A stretch of DNA of 64,000 bases from Aquibium microcysteis (GTDB taxonomy: Bacteria; Pseudomonadota; Alphaproteobacteria; Rhizobiales; Rhizobiaceae), in the NCBI RefSeq assembly GCF_014495845.1, contig NZ_CP061080.1, positions 1,787,001-1,851,000 on the forward strand, read 5' to 3'. Made by a program: the position numbers and the translations under genes. The notes below the pieces were generated by a model. It had not been told where the DNA came from and made no database searches. It was given only the letters and a program-made list of their open reading frames with translations. Positions 57,170-64,000 of this stretch are shown here, one piece after another (positions within the stretch are counted from its first letter, which is position 1; the number at the start of each line of letters is the position of its first letter).

Positions 57170-57541
57170 TCACGCGTCGCCCAGGTAGGATCTGATGGTC
57201 TCGATGAACTTGCCGACGGAGATCGGCTTGGAGATGTAGGCCTCGCAGCCGCCCTGGCGGATCCGCTCCTCGTCGCCCTTCATCGCGAAGGCCGTCACCG
57301 CGATCACGGGGATGGAGTGGAGGTCGTCGTCTTCCTTCAGCCATTTGGTGACCTCGAGGCCGGACACCTCCGGAAGCTGGATGTCCATCAGGATGAGGTC
57401 GGGATGATGCATGCGTGCGAGATCGAGCGCTTCCAGGCCGTTTCGCGTGCGCACCGTCTCGTAGCCGCTGGCCTCGATCAGGTCGCGGAAGAGCTTCATG
57501 TTGAGCTCGTTGTCCTCGACGATCATCACCTTCTTGGCCAT
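57170..57541 (-). CDS. divK: Single-domain response regulator DivK
   Basis: The 123-residue receiver-only protein has the acceptor Asp53 in [16 protein letters not shown] and the acidic pair VEDN at the N-terminus, with KPIS lysine near residue 105. DivK is phosphorylated by PleC/DivJ-type kinases and indirectly controls CtrA and the cell cycle. The divK-pleD pair is conserved in Caulobacter and rhizobia. The ATG at 57541 follows GGGTGGGA. Confidence 0.96.
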   Translation of the reverse strand: MAKKVMIVEDNELNMKLFRDLIEASGYETVRTRNGLEALDLARMHHPDLILMDIQLPEVSGLEVTKWLKEDDDLHSIPVIAVTAFAMKGDEERIRQGGCEAYISKPISVGKFIETIRSYLGDA

Positions 57542-57712
57542 CTTGTCCCACCCAGCCTGCGGCCGTCCACGTGCCGCCCGCCGCGTTCTCGTCCCATCTT
57601 GCTGCAGACCTTAGCGCCATATGATTGACGAAAGGCAAATCGCCTCGTGCCTTACAATGCCGCGGCACGGCAGGGCGTTGCGTGCGGGCCGGCGACCGCC
57701 TATGAGCGGGCC

Positions 57713-58039
57713 ATGGCGATGTCGAAGATCCCTCCCGGCGCGGGCGCGCCGACCGTCGGCGGCAGCGATGCCGAAGCCCTCGCGATCGAGGCGCTCGGCT
57801 TCGTCGCGTCCGACCCGGCGCTGATGCCGCGCTTCCTCGCGATGAGCGGCATCGATGCCGGACAGATCCGCCGTGCGGCGGCCGAACCTGGCTTCCTTGC
57901 GGGGGTCCTCGGTTTCCTCCTCGGTCACGAGCCGAGCCTGATGGCGTTCTGCGAGGCGACCGGAACCGATCCGGCGGCCGTCGGCCGCGCCCGGCGTGCG
58001 CTTCCCGGCGGCGCCGACGACTACGAGGCCTCGACGTGA
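57713..58039 (+). CDS. DUF3572 protein
   Basis: The 108-residue, mostly helical protein matches DUF3572: GGSDAEALAIEALGFVASDP, MPRFLAMSGIDAGQIRRAA and FLLGHEPSLMAFCEATG. DUF3572 genes are commonly divergent from divK in Hyphomicrobiales. ATG at 57713 or 57719 is plausible; upstream frames from 57647 overlap the promoter region. Its stop overlaps the start of the HAD gene (GTGA). Function unknown; position suggests a cell-cycle link, which is inference. Confidence 0.8.
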   Translation: MAMSKIPPGAGAPTVGGSDAEALAIEALGFVASDPALMPRFLAMSGIDAGQIRRAAAEPGFLAGVLGFLLGHEPSLMAFCEATGTDPAAVGRARRALPGGADDYEAST

Positions 58040-58689
58040 GCGACGATCCCGAGACCGCCCGCCAGATCGCCGAACTGGCGCGGGACGACCGCCCGCTCCT
58101 CGTCCTCGACGTCGACGACGTGCTTCTGCATTTCGTCCAGCCCTTCCCGCGCTATCTCGAAGGTCTCGGCTACCGACTGACCTTCGATTCGTTCCGGCTG
58201 ACCGGCAACATCCATCACATGCAGACCGGCGTGGCCGCCGAACAGGCGCTGGTGACCGAACTCCTCGACGCCTTCTTCGTCGCCCAGGCCGACTGGCAGA
58301 CGCTGACCGACGGCGCCGCCGAGACGCTGGCCGGCTTCGCCCGCGACGTCGAGATCGTGCTCCTGACGGCGATGCCGCACCGCCACCGCGACGCCCGCCG
58401 CCTGCATCTCGACGGGCTGGGACTGACCTACCCGCTGGTGACGACGGAGATGGCCAAGGGCCCGGCGATCCGCAGCCTGCGCGGACCGACGGGGCGCCCT
58501 GTCGCCTTCGTCGACGACCAGCCGCGCAATCTCGTCTCGGCGAAGGAGAGCGTTCCCGACACGCATCTGTTCCACCTGATGGCGGACAACGCGCTGCGCG
58601 ACCTCCTGCCGCCGCCGCCGGACGGCATCGTCGTCGTGCAGGACTGGCACGAGGCCGGCCCGAAGATCGCCGCCGCGCTCGGCGTCTGA
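58036..58689 (+). CDS. HAD-superfamily hydrolase
   Basis: The 217-residue protein has HAD motif I LLVLDVDDVLLHF (nucleophile Asp and acid/base Asp two residues later), a motif II threonine in LLTAMPHR, a lysine in EMAKGPAIRSL, and motif IV FVDDQPRNL. It probably acts as a small-molecule phosphatase. The GTG start at 58036 overlaps the DUF3572 stop, so the two genes are coupled. Substrate unknown. Confidence 0.84.
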   Translation: MSDDPETARQIAELARDDRPLLVLDVDDVLLHFVQPFPRYLEGLGYRLTFDSFRLTGNIHHMQTGVAAEQALVTELLDAFFVAQADWQTLTDGAAETLAGFARDVEIVLLTAMPHRHRDARRLHLDGLGLTYPLVTTEMAKGPAIRSLRGPTGRPVAFVDDQPRNLVSAKESVPDTHLFHLMADNALRDLLPPPPDGIVVVQDWHEAGPKIAAALGV

Positions 58690-58726
58690 CGCGCGACCGT
58701 CGTCTCCCGTCAGGCGACGTCGCGGC

Positions 58727-59317
58727 TCAGAGTTCGAGCCGCATCAGCGGCCGCCCCGGCTTGCGCAGGGCGACCGGCCGGAAGCCGGCCGCTTCGAACA
58801 CCCGCGTCGAGCCGACGAACAGCCCGACGGATTTCGACTGCTTCGCCTCGTCGATCGGGCAGGCGTCGAGCAGCCGCGCGCCGTTGTCGCGCGCGAAGTC
58901 GATGCCGGCGGCCACGAGACGGTGGGACAGTCCCCTGCCCCGCGCCTTCAAGCGGATGAAGAAGCACGAAATGGCCCAGTTCGCGGGATCGGCGACCGCC
59001 TCGCCCTCGAGCGGCGCCGAGACCCGGCGCGCATTGTTCCACTCCGGCACGTCCGCGCGCGGCCCGACCTGCATCCAGCCCACCGGCACGCCGTCCTGGA
59101 ACGCGATCAACCCGGGCGGCGGGCCGGCTTCCACCCGGTTCATCAGGTGTGCCTTGTTGGTCTCGCGGGTGCCGGCACGGCGCCGAGCCGGCGGCAGGCG
59201 GAAATAGGTGCACCAGCAGCCGTAGCACGCGCCCTGAGGGCCGAAGAGGTCCTCGAGCGCCGGCCACAGCTCTGCCGTCAGCGGCCGGATGGACGCGTCG
59301 GTCGAGGCATCGGTCAT
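58727..59317 (-). CDS. GNAT-family N-acetyltransferase
   Basis: The 196-residue protein has the GNAT acetyl-CoA-binding motif [20 protein letters not shown] and the preceding SCFFIRLKA strand. The N-terminal cysteine-rich [13 protein letters not shown] belongs to a recognised GNAT subfamily and may bind metal. [18 protein letters not shown] is the substrate region. The ATG at 59317 is the conserved start. It is divergent from dinB and only 80 bases from it. Substrate unknown. Confidence 0.82.
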   Translation of the reverse strand: MTDASTDASIRPLTAELWPALEDLFGPQGACYGCWCTYFRLPPARRRAGTRETNKAHLMNRVEAGPPPGLIAFQDGVPVGWMQVGPRADVPEWNNARRVSAPLEGEAVADPANWAISCFFIRLKARGRGLSHRLVAAGIDFARDNGARLLDACPIDEAKQSKSVGLFVGSTRVFEAAGFRPVALRKPGRPLMRLEL

Positions 59318-59375
59318 CGCGGGCTGTCCATGGCCTGTCTTGCTCCCGTTCCGCAGCTCGACTACTATCCGCATC

Positions 59376-59390
59376 GTTCACTTTATGTTC
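59376..59390. promoter_or_regulatory. SOS (LexA) box of dinB
   Basis: GTTC-ACTTTAT-GTTC is a perfect match to the alphaproteobacterial LexA site GTTC-N7-GTTC. It lies seven bases before the dinB ATG, and within 60 bases of the divergent GNAT gene start. Confidence 0.85.
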
Positions 59391-59397
59391 GCACTTC

Positions 59398-60717
59398 ATG
59401 CCGCGCGCTGTCAACGATCCCTCGGCCGGTTTCTGCCGCGATTGCCTGAGCCCCCAGGTGGATCGGGCCGCACGCCGCTGCGGCCATTGCGGCAGTCCCC
59501 GCCTCGTGCGGCATGCGGAGCTTTTCGCTCTTTCCATCGCCCATATCGACTGCGATGCCTTCTATGCGGCGGTCGAGAAGCGCGACCGGCCCGAACTGCG
59601 CGACCGCCCGGTCATCATCGGCGGCGGCAAGCGCGGTGTCGTGTCGACCGCGTGCTACATCGCGCGCATCAGCGGTGTTCGATCGGCGATGCCGATGTTC
59701 AAGGCGCTCGAAGCCTGTCCCGAAGCCGTCGTCATCAAGCCGGACATGGAGAAATACGCCCGCGTCGGGCGCGAGGTTCGCACCATGATGCAGGCGCTGA
59801 CACCGCTGGTCGAGCCGATCTCCATCGACGAAGCCTTTCTCGACCTGTCGGGAACGGAGCGGCTGCACGGCATGCCGCCGGCGCTCGTGCTCGCACGGTT
59901 TTCGCGCGACGTGGAACGGGAGATCGGCATCTCGGCGTCGATCGGCCTGTCCTACTGCAAGTTCCTTGCGAAGATCGCTTCTGATTTCCAGAAGCCGCGC
60001 GGCTTCTCCGTCATCGGCGAGCAGGAAGCGGTGACCTTCCTCGCCGGCAGGCCTGTGACCATGATCTGGGGCGTCGGCAAGGCCTTCGCCGAGGTGCTGG
60101 AACGCGACGGCATCCGGACGATCGGCCAGTTGCAGACGATGGAGCGCGGCGACCTGATGAAGCGCTACGGGTCCATGGGCGACCGGCTCTTCCACCTGTC
60201 GCGGGGCATGGACGAGCGCAAGGTCCACGCGGAGCACGAGACCAAGAGCGTATCGGCCGAAACCACCTTCGACACCGATCTCGCTTTGCCCGACGATCTC
60301 GTGCCCGTGCTGCGCGCCCTGTCGGAAAAGGTCTCCTCCCGGCTGAAGAAGGCGGGCATCGCCGGGCGCACGATCGTGCTGAAGCTCAAGACCAGCGACT
60401 TTCGCATCCGCACCCGCAACCGCCAGCTGGCAGACCCGACGCGGCTCGCCGACCGCATCTTCTCGACCGGCCTCGAACTGCTGCGCAAGGAGACCGACGG
60501 CACCCGCTACCGGCTGATCGGCATCGGCGTCAGCGACCTGTCCGATGCCGACCGCGCCGATCCGCCCGATCTCGTCGACGTCAGCGCTCGCAAGCGAGCG
60601 CTCGCGGAGGGCGCCATCGACAGGCTGCGCGACAAGTTCGGCACGGTGGCCGTCGAGACGGGCTACACTTTCGGAAGAGGCCGCAACGCCCGCCCGCAGC
60701 GCCAGGGCGACGGCTGA
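59398..60717 (+). CDS. dinB: DNA polymerase IV
   Basis: The 439-residue Y-family polymerase has a palm domain with catalytic acidic residues in [17 protein letters not shown] and [23 protein letters not shown] fingers, and a little-finger domain. An N-terminal extension has two CxxC pairs (CRDC and CGHC), a zinc ribbon typical of rhizobial DinB. It carries out translesion synthesis. The ATG at 59398 is directly preceded by a perfect SOS box, so expression should be LexA-controlled. Confidence 0.95.
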   Translation: MPRAVNDPSAGFCRDCLSPQVDRAARRCGHCGSPRLVRHAELFALSIAHIDCDAFYAAVEKRDRPELRDRPVIIGGGKRGVVSTACYIARISGVRSAMPMFKALEACPEAVVIKPDMEKYARVGREVRTMMQALTPLVEPISIDEAFLDLSGTERLHGMPPALVLARFSRDVEREIGISASIGLSYCKFLAKIASDFQKPRGFSVIGEQEAVTFLAGRPVTMIWGVGKAFAEVLERDGIRTIGQLQTMERGDLMKRYGSMGDRLFHLSRGMDERKVHAEHETKSVSAETTFDTDLALPDDLVPVLRALSEKVSSRLKKAGIAGRTIVLKLKTSDFRIRTRNRQLADPTRLADRIFSTGLELLRKETDGTRYRLIGIGVSDLSDADRADPPDLVDVSARKRALAEGAIDRLRDKFGTVAVETGYTFGRGRNARPQRQGDG

Positions 60718-60778
60718 CGAAGCCCGTCCGCCGTCGGCCGATCCGGAGGCGACGACCGGATCCCCGAGCGTCGCGAGG

Positions 60779-60807
60779 TTGACGGGCGTAACATCATAAC
60801 ATATCGA
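60779..60807 (+). promoter_or_regulatory. Promoter and repeated element upstream of the zinc-type ABC genes
   Basis: TTGACG and TATCGA are 17 bases apart. The spacer contains the direct repeat TAACAT-CA-TAACAT (60788-60801). CATAACATATC resembles one arm of the alphaproteobacterial Zur site, though no full palindrome is present. Confidence 0.35.
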
Positions 60808-60841
60808 ATGCCGGGCCGCAGCTTCGCCGGCCGATGATGCC

Positions 60842-61684
60842 ATGACAGAACCCGTTCTCGCCTTCCGCGACCTGACGCTCGGCTATGATCGCCATCCCGC
60901 CGTCCACCATCTGACGGGCGACGTGGCGCGCGGCTCGCTGACGGCCGTCGTCGGACCGAACGGGTCCGGCAAGTCGACGCTGATGAAGGGCATCGTCGGC
61001 GTTCTCGCGCCGCTGGGCGGCGAGGTGGGCGTCGCGCCCGGCACGCGCATCGCCTATCTCGCCCAGCAGTCCGAGATCGACCGCTCCTTTCCCGCCCGCG
61101 TCATCGACCTCGTGCGCCTGGGCCTCTGGGGCAAGCGCGGCCTGCTCGGCCGCTACGACCGGACCGACCACGCCAATTGCCGCAAGGCGCTGCAGGCGGT
61201 CGGGCTCGAAGGATTCCAGGAACGTCCGCTCGACACGCTGTCCGGTGGCCAGCTGCAGCGCGCGCTGTTCGCCCGCGTGCTCGTCCAGGACGCCGACCTG
61301 ATCCTGCTCGACGAACCCTTCAACGCCATCGACGCCAACACCGTCGCCGATCTCGTCGCGCTCATCCGCCTCTGGCATGGCGAGGAGCGAACGATCCTGG
61401 TCGTCGCACACGACCTCGATCTCGTCCGGCGCCATTTCCCGCAGACGCTGATCCTGTCGCGGCGCAAGGTGGCGTGGGGGCCGACGTCGGAGGTGCTGGT
61501 CCCGGAAAACCTCGCCCGCGCCCGCAATTTCGACGAGGCCTGGAGCGACGACGCCCCCTGGTGCGAGCCCGACCATGTGCATGCCGGAGACGGCGAGCCG
61601 CACGCGCACCATCACCATGGAGAAGAGCCGCATGGGCATGTCTCGCGCCACGGCACCGGCGCGCGTCCGCACGGCCTGTCGTGA
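60842..61684 (+). CDS. Zinc-type ABC transporter ATP-binding protein (AztA/ZnuC-like)
   Basis: The 280-residue ATPase has Walker A GPNGSGKST, signature LSGGQLQRAL, Walker B LILLDEPF and switch histidine in VAHD. Its C-terminus is histidine-rich (HAHHHHGEEPHGHVSRH), typical of zinc ABC ATPases such as ZnuC or AztA. The ATG at 60842 fits the family start. Its stop overlaps the permease start. No binding-protein gene is adjacent, so it may use one encoded elsewhere. Confidence 0.85.
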   Translation: MTEPVLAFRDLTLGYDRHPAVHHLTGDVARGSLTAVVGPNGSGKSTLMKGIVGVLAPLGGEVGVAPGTRIAYLAQQSEIDRSFPARVIDLVRLGLWGKRGLLGRYDRTDHANCRKALQAVGLEGFQERPLDTLSGGQLQRALFARVLVQDADLILLDEPFNAIDANTVADLVALIRLWHGEERTILVVAHDLDLVRRHFPQTLILSRRKVAWGPTSEVLVPENLARARNFDEAWSDDAPWCEPDHVHAGDGEPHAHHHHGEEPHGHVSRHGTGARPHGLS

Positions 61685-62556
61685 TCCCGAACATGATCGA
61701 TTTCCTCGTCGGCCCCTTCCTCGAATTCGCCTTCATGCAGCGCGCGCTGCTCGGCGCGGTCATGCTGTCGCTCGCCTCCTGCCCTGTCGGCGTCTTCCTG
61801 ATGCTTCGGCGGATGAGCCTCGCCGGCGACGCGATGGCTCACGCCATCCTGCCGGGCGCCGCGGTCGGCTTCCTGCTCTATGGCCTGGCGATCGTTCCGA
61901 TGACCATCGGCGGTCTCGTCGCGGGCGTCGTCGTGGCGCTGGGAGCCGGCGCGGTATCGCGCTTCACGCTGCAGAAGGAGGACGCCTCGCTTGCCGCCTT
62001 CTACCTGATCTCGCTGGCGCTCGGCGTCATGATCGTGTCGCTGCGCGGGTCGAGCGTCGACCTGATGCACGTGCTGTTCGGCACCGTGCTCGCCCTCAAC
62101 GACGAGGCGCTGACGCTGATCGGCGCGATCTGCGGCATCACGCTGGTGACGCTCGCCATTCTCTGGCGCGGCCTCGTGGCCGAATGCCTCGACCCGCTCT
62201 TCCTGCGCTCGGTGAGTCGCATCGGCACGGTGGTCCACTTCGCTTTCCTGGCGCTCGTCGTGCTGAACCTCGTCGGCGGCTTCCAGGCGCTCGGCACCCT
62301 GCTGTCGGTCGGCCTGATGATGCTGCCCGCGGCGGCGGCCCGGTTCTGGACGACGCGGGTCGGACCGATGTGCGTCCTGGCGGTGGCGATCGGGCTGGCG
62401 TCGAGCCTGTCCGGCCTGCTCCTCTCCTACCATGCCGCGCTGCCGTCCGGGCCGTCGATCGTGCTGTCGGCCGGCGCCGCCTATCTTCTGTCGATCCTGT
62501 TCGGCACGCGCGGCATCATGGCCGTGCGCAGCCGGCACCGCCACAAGGCTGCGTGA
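61681..62556 (+). CDS. Zinc-type ABC transporter permease (AztB/ZnuB-like)
   Basis: The 291-residue protein has seven to eight membrane segments and ABC-3 permease motifs: LMLRRMSLAGDAMAHAILPG and GFQALGTLLSVGLMMLPAAA. It pairs with the upstream ATPase. GTG at 61681 overlaps the ATPase stop (GTGA); ATG at 61693 is an alternative that matches homologues equally well. The third zinc-transporter component is missing nearby. Convergent with the MacB-type permease. Confidence 0.85.
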   Translation: MIPNMIDFLVGPFLEFAFMQRALLGAVMLSLASCPVGVFLMLRRMSLAGDAMAHAILPGAAVGFLLYGLAIVPMTIGGLVAGVVVALGAGAVSRFTLQKEDASLAAFYLISLALGVMIVSLRGSSVDLMHVLFGTVLALNDEALTLIGAICGITLVTLAILWRGLVAECLDPLFLRSVSRIGTVVHFAFLALVVLNLVGGFQALGTLLSVGLMMLPAAAARFWTTRVGPMCVLAVAIGLASSLSGLLLSYHAALPSGPSIVLSAGAAYLLSILFGTRGIMAVRSRHRHKAA

Positions 62557-62560
62557 CCGT

Positions 62561-63769
62561 CTATTCGTGCCGCAGCGCCTCGATCGGATCGAGACGCGCG
62601 CCCCGCAGCGCCGGGAAGAAGCCGAACACCATGCCGATCATCGCCGAGAAGCCGAAGGCCATCAGCACGATGAGCAGCGACGGGCTGAACGGGATCGACA
62701 GCGCGTAGGCGACGGCGCCGGCGATCCCCAGGCCGAGCAGGACGCCCGTCAGCCCGCCGATCGCCGAGAGCACGGTCGCTTCCACGAGGAACTGCAGCAG
62801 GATGTGCTTCTCGTGCGCGCCGATGGCCAGCCTTATGCCGATCTCGCGCGTCCGCTCGGTCACCGACACCAGCATGATGTTCATTATGCCGATGCCGCCG
62901 ACGAGCAGCGACACGCCCGCAACCGCGCCCAGCATGCCGGTCATGGCTGTCGTCGCGCTGGCCATCGCCTCGGCCACCTGCGTCATGTCGCGCACCGTGA
63001 AGTCGTCGTCGGCATCGGGCGCCACGCGGCGGCTCTCGCGCAGGAGGTCCTCCATGTCCGACTGGATCTGCGAGGTCGCGACGCCGTCGCGGCCGGCGAC
63101 ATAGATCGTCTCGATGTCGCGGTCGCCCGCGATCCGCCGCTGGAAGGCTGCGAGCGGCATCATCACGACGTTGTCCTGGTCCTGCCCGAACCCAGAGAAG
63201 CCCTTGGACTCCAGAAGCCCGATCACCTTGCAACTCATCTGCCTGACGCGGATCGTGGCGCCCTCCGGATTGCCGGCGCCGAAGAACTGCCGGCTAATGG
63301 TCGTGCCGATGATGCAGACGTTGGTGCCTGCGCGCAGCTCCGAATCGTTGAAGACGCGGCCGGCGCTCAGCGTCCAGTTGCGCGCCGTGAAGTAGGCGTC
63401 GTCCGTGCCGGTCACGGCCGACAGCAGGCTCTCGGTGCCGTAGACCACGCGCACCATCGACTGCGAGGCGGCAGACACCGCCTCGACCCCGTCGAGCTTG
63501 GTCGCGAGGATCTCGTGATCCTTCTGCGACAGCGGCCGCGCCTGGTTGCGCGGCCCGCCCGGTCCGCTGTCGGCGCCCGATCGCACCACGAGCAGGTTGG
63601 AGCCGAGCTTGCCGATGTCGGCCTTCACCTTCTCGGTGGTTCCCGAGCCGATGGTGATCATGGCGATGACGGCCGCCACGCCGATCACGATGCCGAGCAG
63701 CGTCAGGAAGGAGCGCAGCGCATTGCGCCGCACCGAGGTGAGAGCCAGCCGGACGGCTTCCCAGATCAC
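62561..63769 (-). CDS. MacB-type ABC transporter permease
   Basis: The 402-residue protein has one N-terminal membrane segment, a large periplasmic MacB-type domain (residues 45-270) and a C-terminal FtsX domain with three membrane segments (GGIGIMNIMLVSVTERTREI, IRLAIGAHEKHILLQF). It forms a mechanotransmission exporter with a separate ATPase. Here the ATPase is encoded upstream and overlaps by four bases (ATGA), unlike E. coli MacB in which both are fused. Role: export of antibiotics, peptides or lipoprotein-like substrates; unknown. Confidence 0.88.
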   Translation of the reverse strand: MIWEAVRLALTSVRRNALRSFLTLLGIVIGVAAVIAMITIGSGTTEKVKADIGKLGSNLLVVRSGADSGPGGPRNQARPLSQKDHEILATKLDGVEAVSAASQSMVRVVYGTESLLSAVTGTDDAYFTARNWTLSAGRVFNDSELRAGTNVCIIGTTISRQFFGAGNPEGATIRVRQMSCKVIGLLESKGFSGFGQDQDNVVMMPLAAFQRRIAGDRDIETIYVAGRDGVATSQIQSDMEDLLRESRRVAPDADDDFTVRDMTQVAEAMASATTAMTGMLGAVAGVSLLVGGIGIMNIMLVSVTERTREIGIRLAIGAHEKHILLQFLVEATVLSAIGGLTGVLLGLGIAGAVAYALSIPFSPSLLIVLMAFGFSAMIGMVFGFFPALRGARLDPIEALRHE

Positions 63770-64000
63770 GTCGCCATCTCCTCGACACGCGTGTCGGAGG
63801 CGACCCTGCCGTCGACGAATTTCAGCTGGCGCTCGGCATAGGCGGCGATGTCGGCCTCGTGCGTCACCATCACCACCGTCAGGCCGTTCTCGCGGTTGAG
63901 TTCGATCAGCAGTTCCATGATCTCGTGACTGCGCGCGGTGTCGAGATTGCCGGTCGGCTCGTCGGCGAGCAGCAGTGTCGGCTCCGACACGATCGCCCGG
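63766..64000 (-). CDS. MacB/LolD-type ABC transporter ATP-binding protein, C-terminal part
   Basis: Only the last 77 codons are in the window; the gene enters from beyond 64000. It contains Walker B LLLADEPTGNLD, the D-loop, and the switch region VVMVTHEADIAAYAERQLKF, typical of MacB/LolD-like ATPases. Its stop overlaps the permease start. The Walker A and signature motifs are off the window. A membrane-fusion protein gene probably lies further upstream, as in other tripartite systems, but is not visible. Confidence 0.88.
   Translation of the reverse strand, partial: RAIVSEPTLLLADEPTGNLDTARSHEIMELLIELNRENGLTVVMVTHEADIAAYAERQLKFVDGRVASDTRVEEMAT

Overview
The window is a high-GC, densely packed chromosomal segment from an alphaproteobacterium of the order Hyphomicrobiales (Rhizobiales), most like the Phyllobacteriaceae/Mesorhizobium group. 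This is inferred from family content and gene order: an F1-ATPase zeta subunit, PleD and DivK, a Mur-like Fur regulator beside sitABCD, GTTC-N7-GTTC SOS boxes, and the runs purC-purS-purQ and murI-trmJ ... icd ... alaS-recA. I see no tRNA, rRNA, insertion sequence, prophage or CRISPR array. It reads as core chromosome rather than an island.

Layout. 1-3385 (minus): uptake and use of short-chain acids, with a DUF4212 small subunit, an acetate-type sodium symporter, two small membrane proteins and the start of propionyl-CoA carboxylase alpha. 3644-11244: an unknown protein, a periplasmic L,D-transpeptidase, an EF-G-like GTPase, a NudK-type Nudix hydrolase coupled to a TSUP transporter, an HpcH/HpaI aldolase and ATPase zeta. 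11500-13551: purC, purS, a small coiled-coil gene and purQ. Then come a secreted alpha/beta hydrolase, a putative lipoprotein, an EPSP synthase, a DUF1127 protein and a divergent MocR regulator. 18021-21120: purL, bolA and grxD. 21249-25132: a Bcr/CflA-type exporter, an inositol monophosphatase-like enzyme, ttcA and rpsD.

25199-37756: an SH3 protein, murI, trmJ, a tannase-family esterase whose signal peptide carries a 24-bp tandem repeat, a TfoX-N protein, an epoxide hydrolase-like enzyme, icd, a cyclic-nucleotide-gated potassium channel homologue, alaS and recA. 38030-44893: psuG, an OmpA-type lipoprotein, and a Fur/Mur regulator divergent from sitABCD, with TGCAAAT palindromes between them. 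45082-47259: a YcaQ-type DNA glycosylase and small proteins. 47581-55307: topA-rnr-DUF983-Nudix-MFS, then rpmG. 55774-58689: pleD and divK, divergent from a DUF3572-HAD pair. 58727-64000: a GNAT enzyme, dinB with a perfect SOS box, a zinc-type ABC ATPase and permease without a binding protein, and a MacB-type exporter running off the end.

I found no clearly novel multi-gene system. The items most worth a second look are the in-frame repeat in the tannase signal peptide (29499-29580), an isolated 17-bp hairpin with an SD/anti-SD loop (55466-55524), the three half-sites over the MocR start codon, the shared operator region of mur and sitA with a possibly leaderless mur mRNA, the roughly 50-residue insertion in PurL, and a structured rpsD leader. 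Start codons were chosen from Shine-Dalgarno fit, overlaps and family N-termini. No database search was possible.
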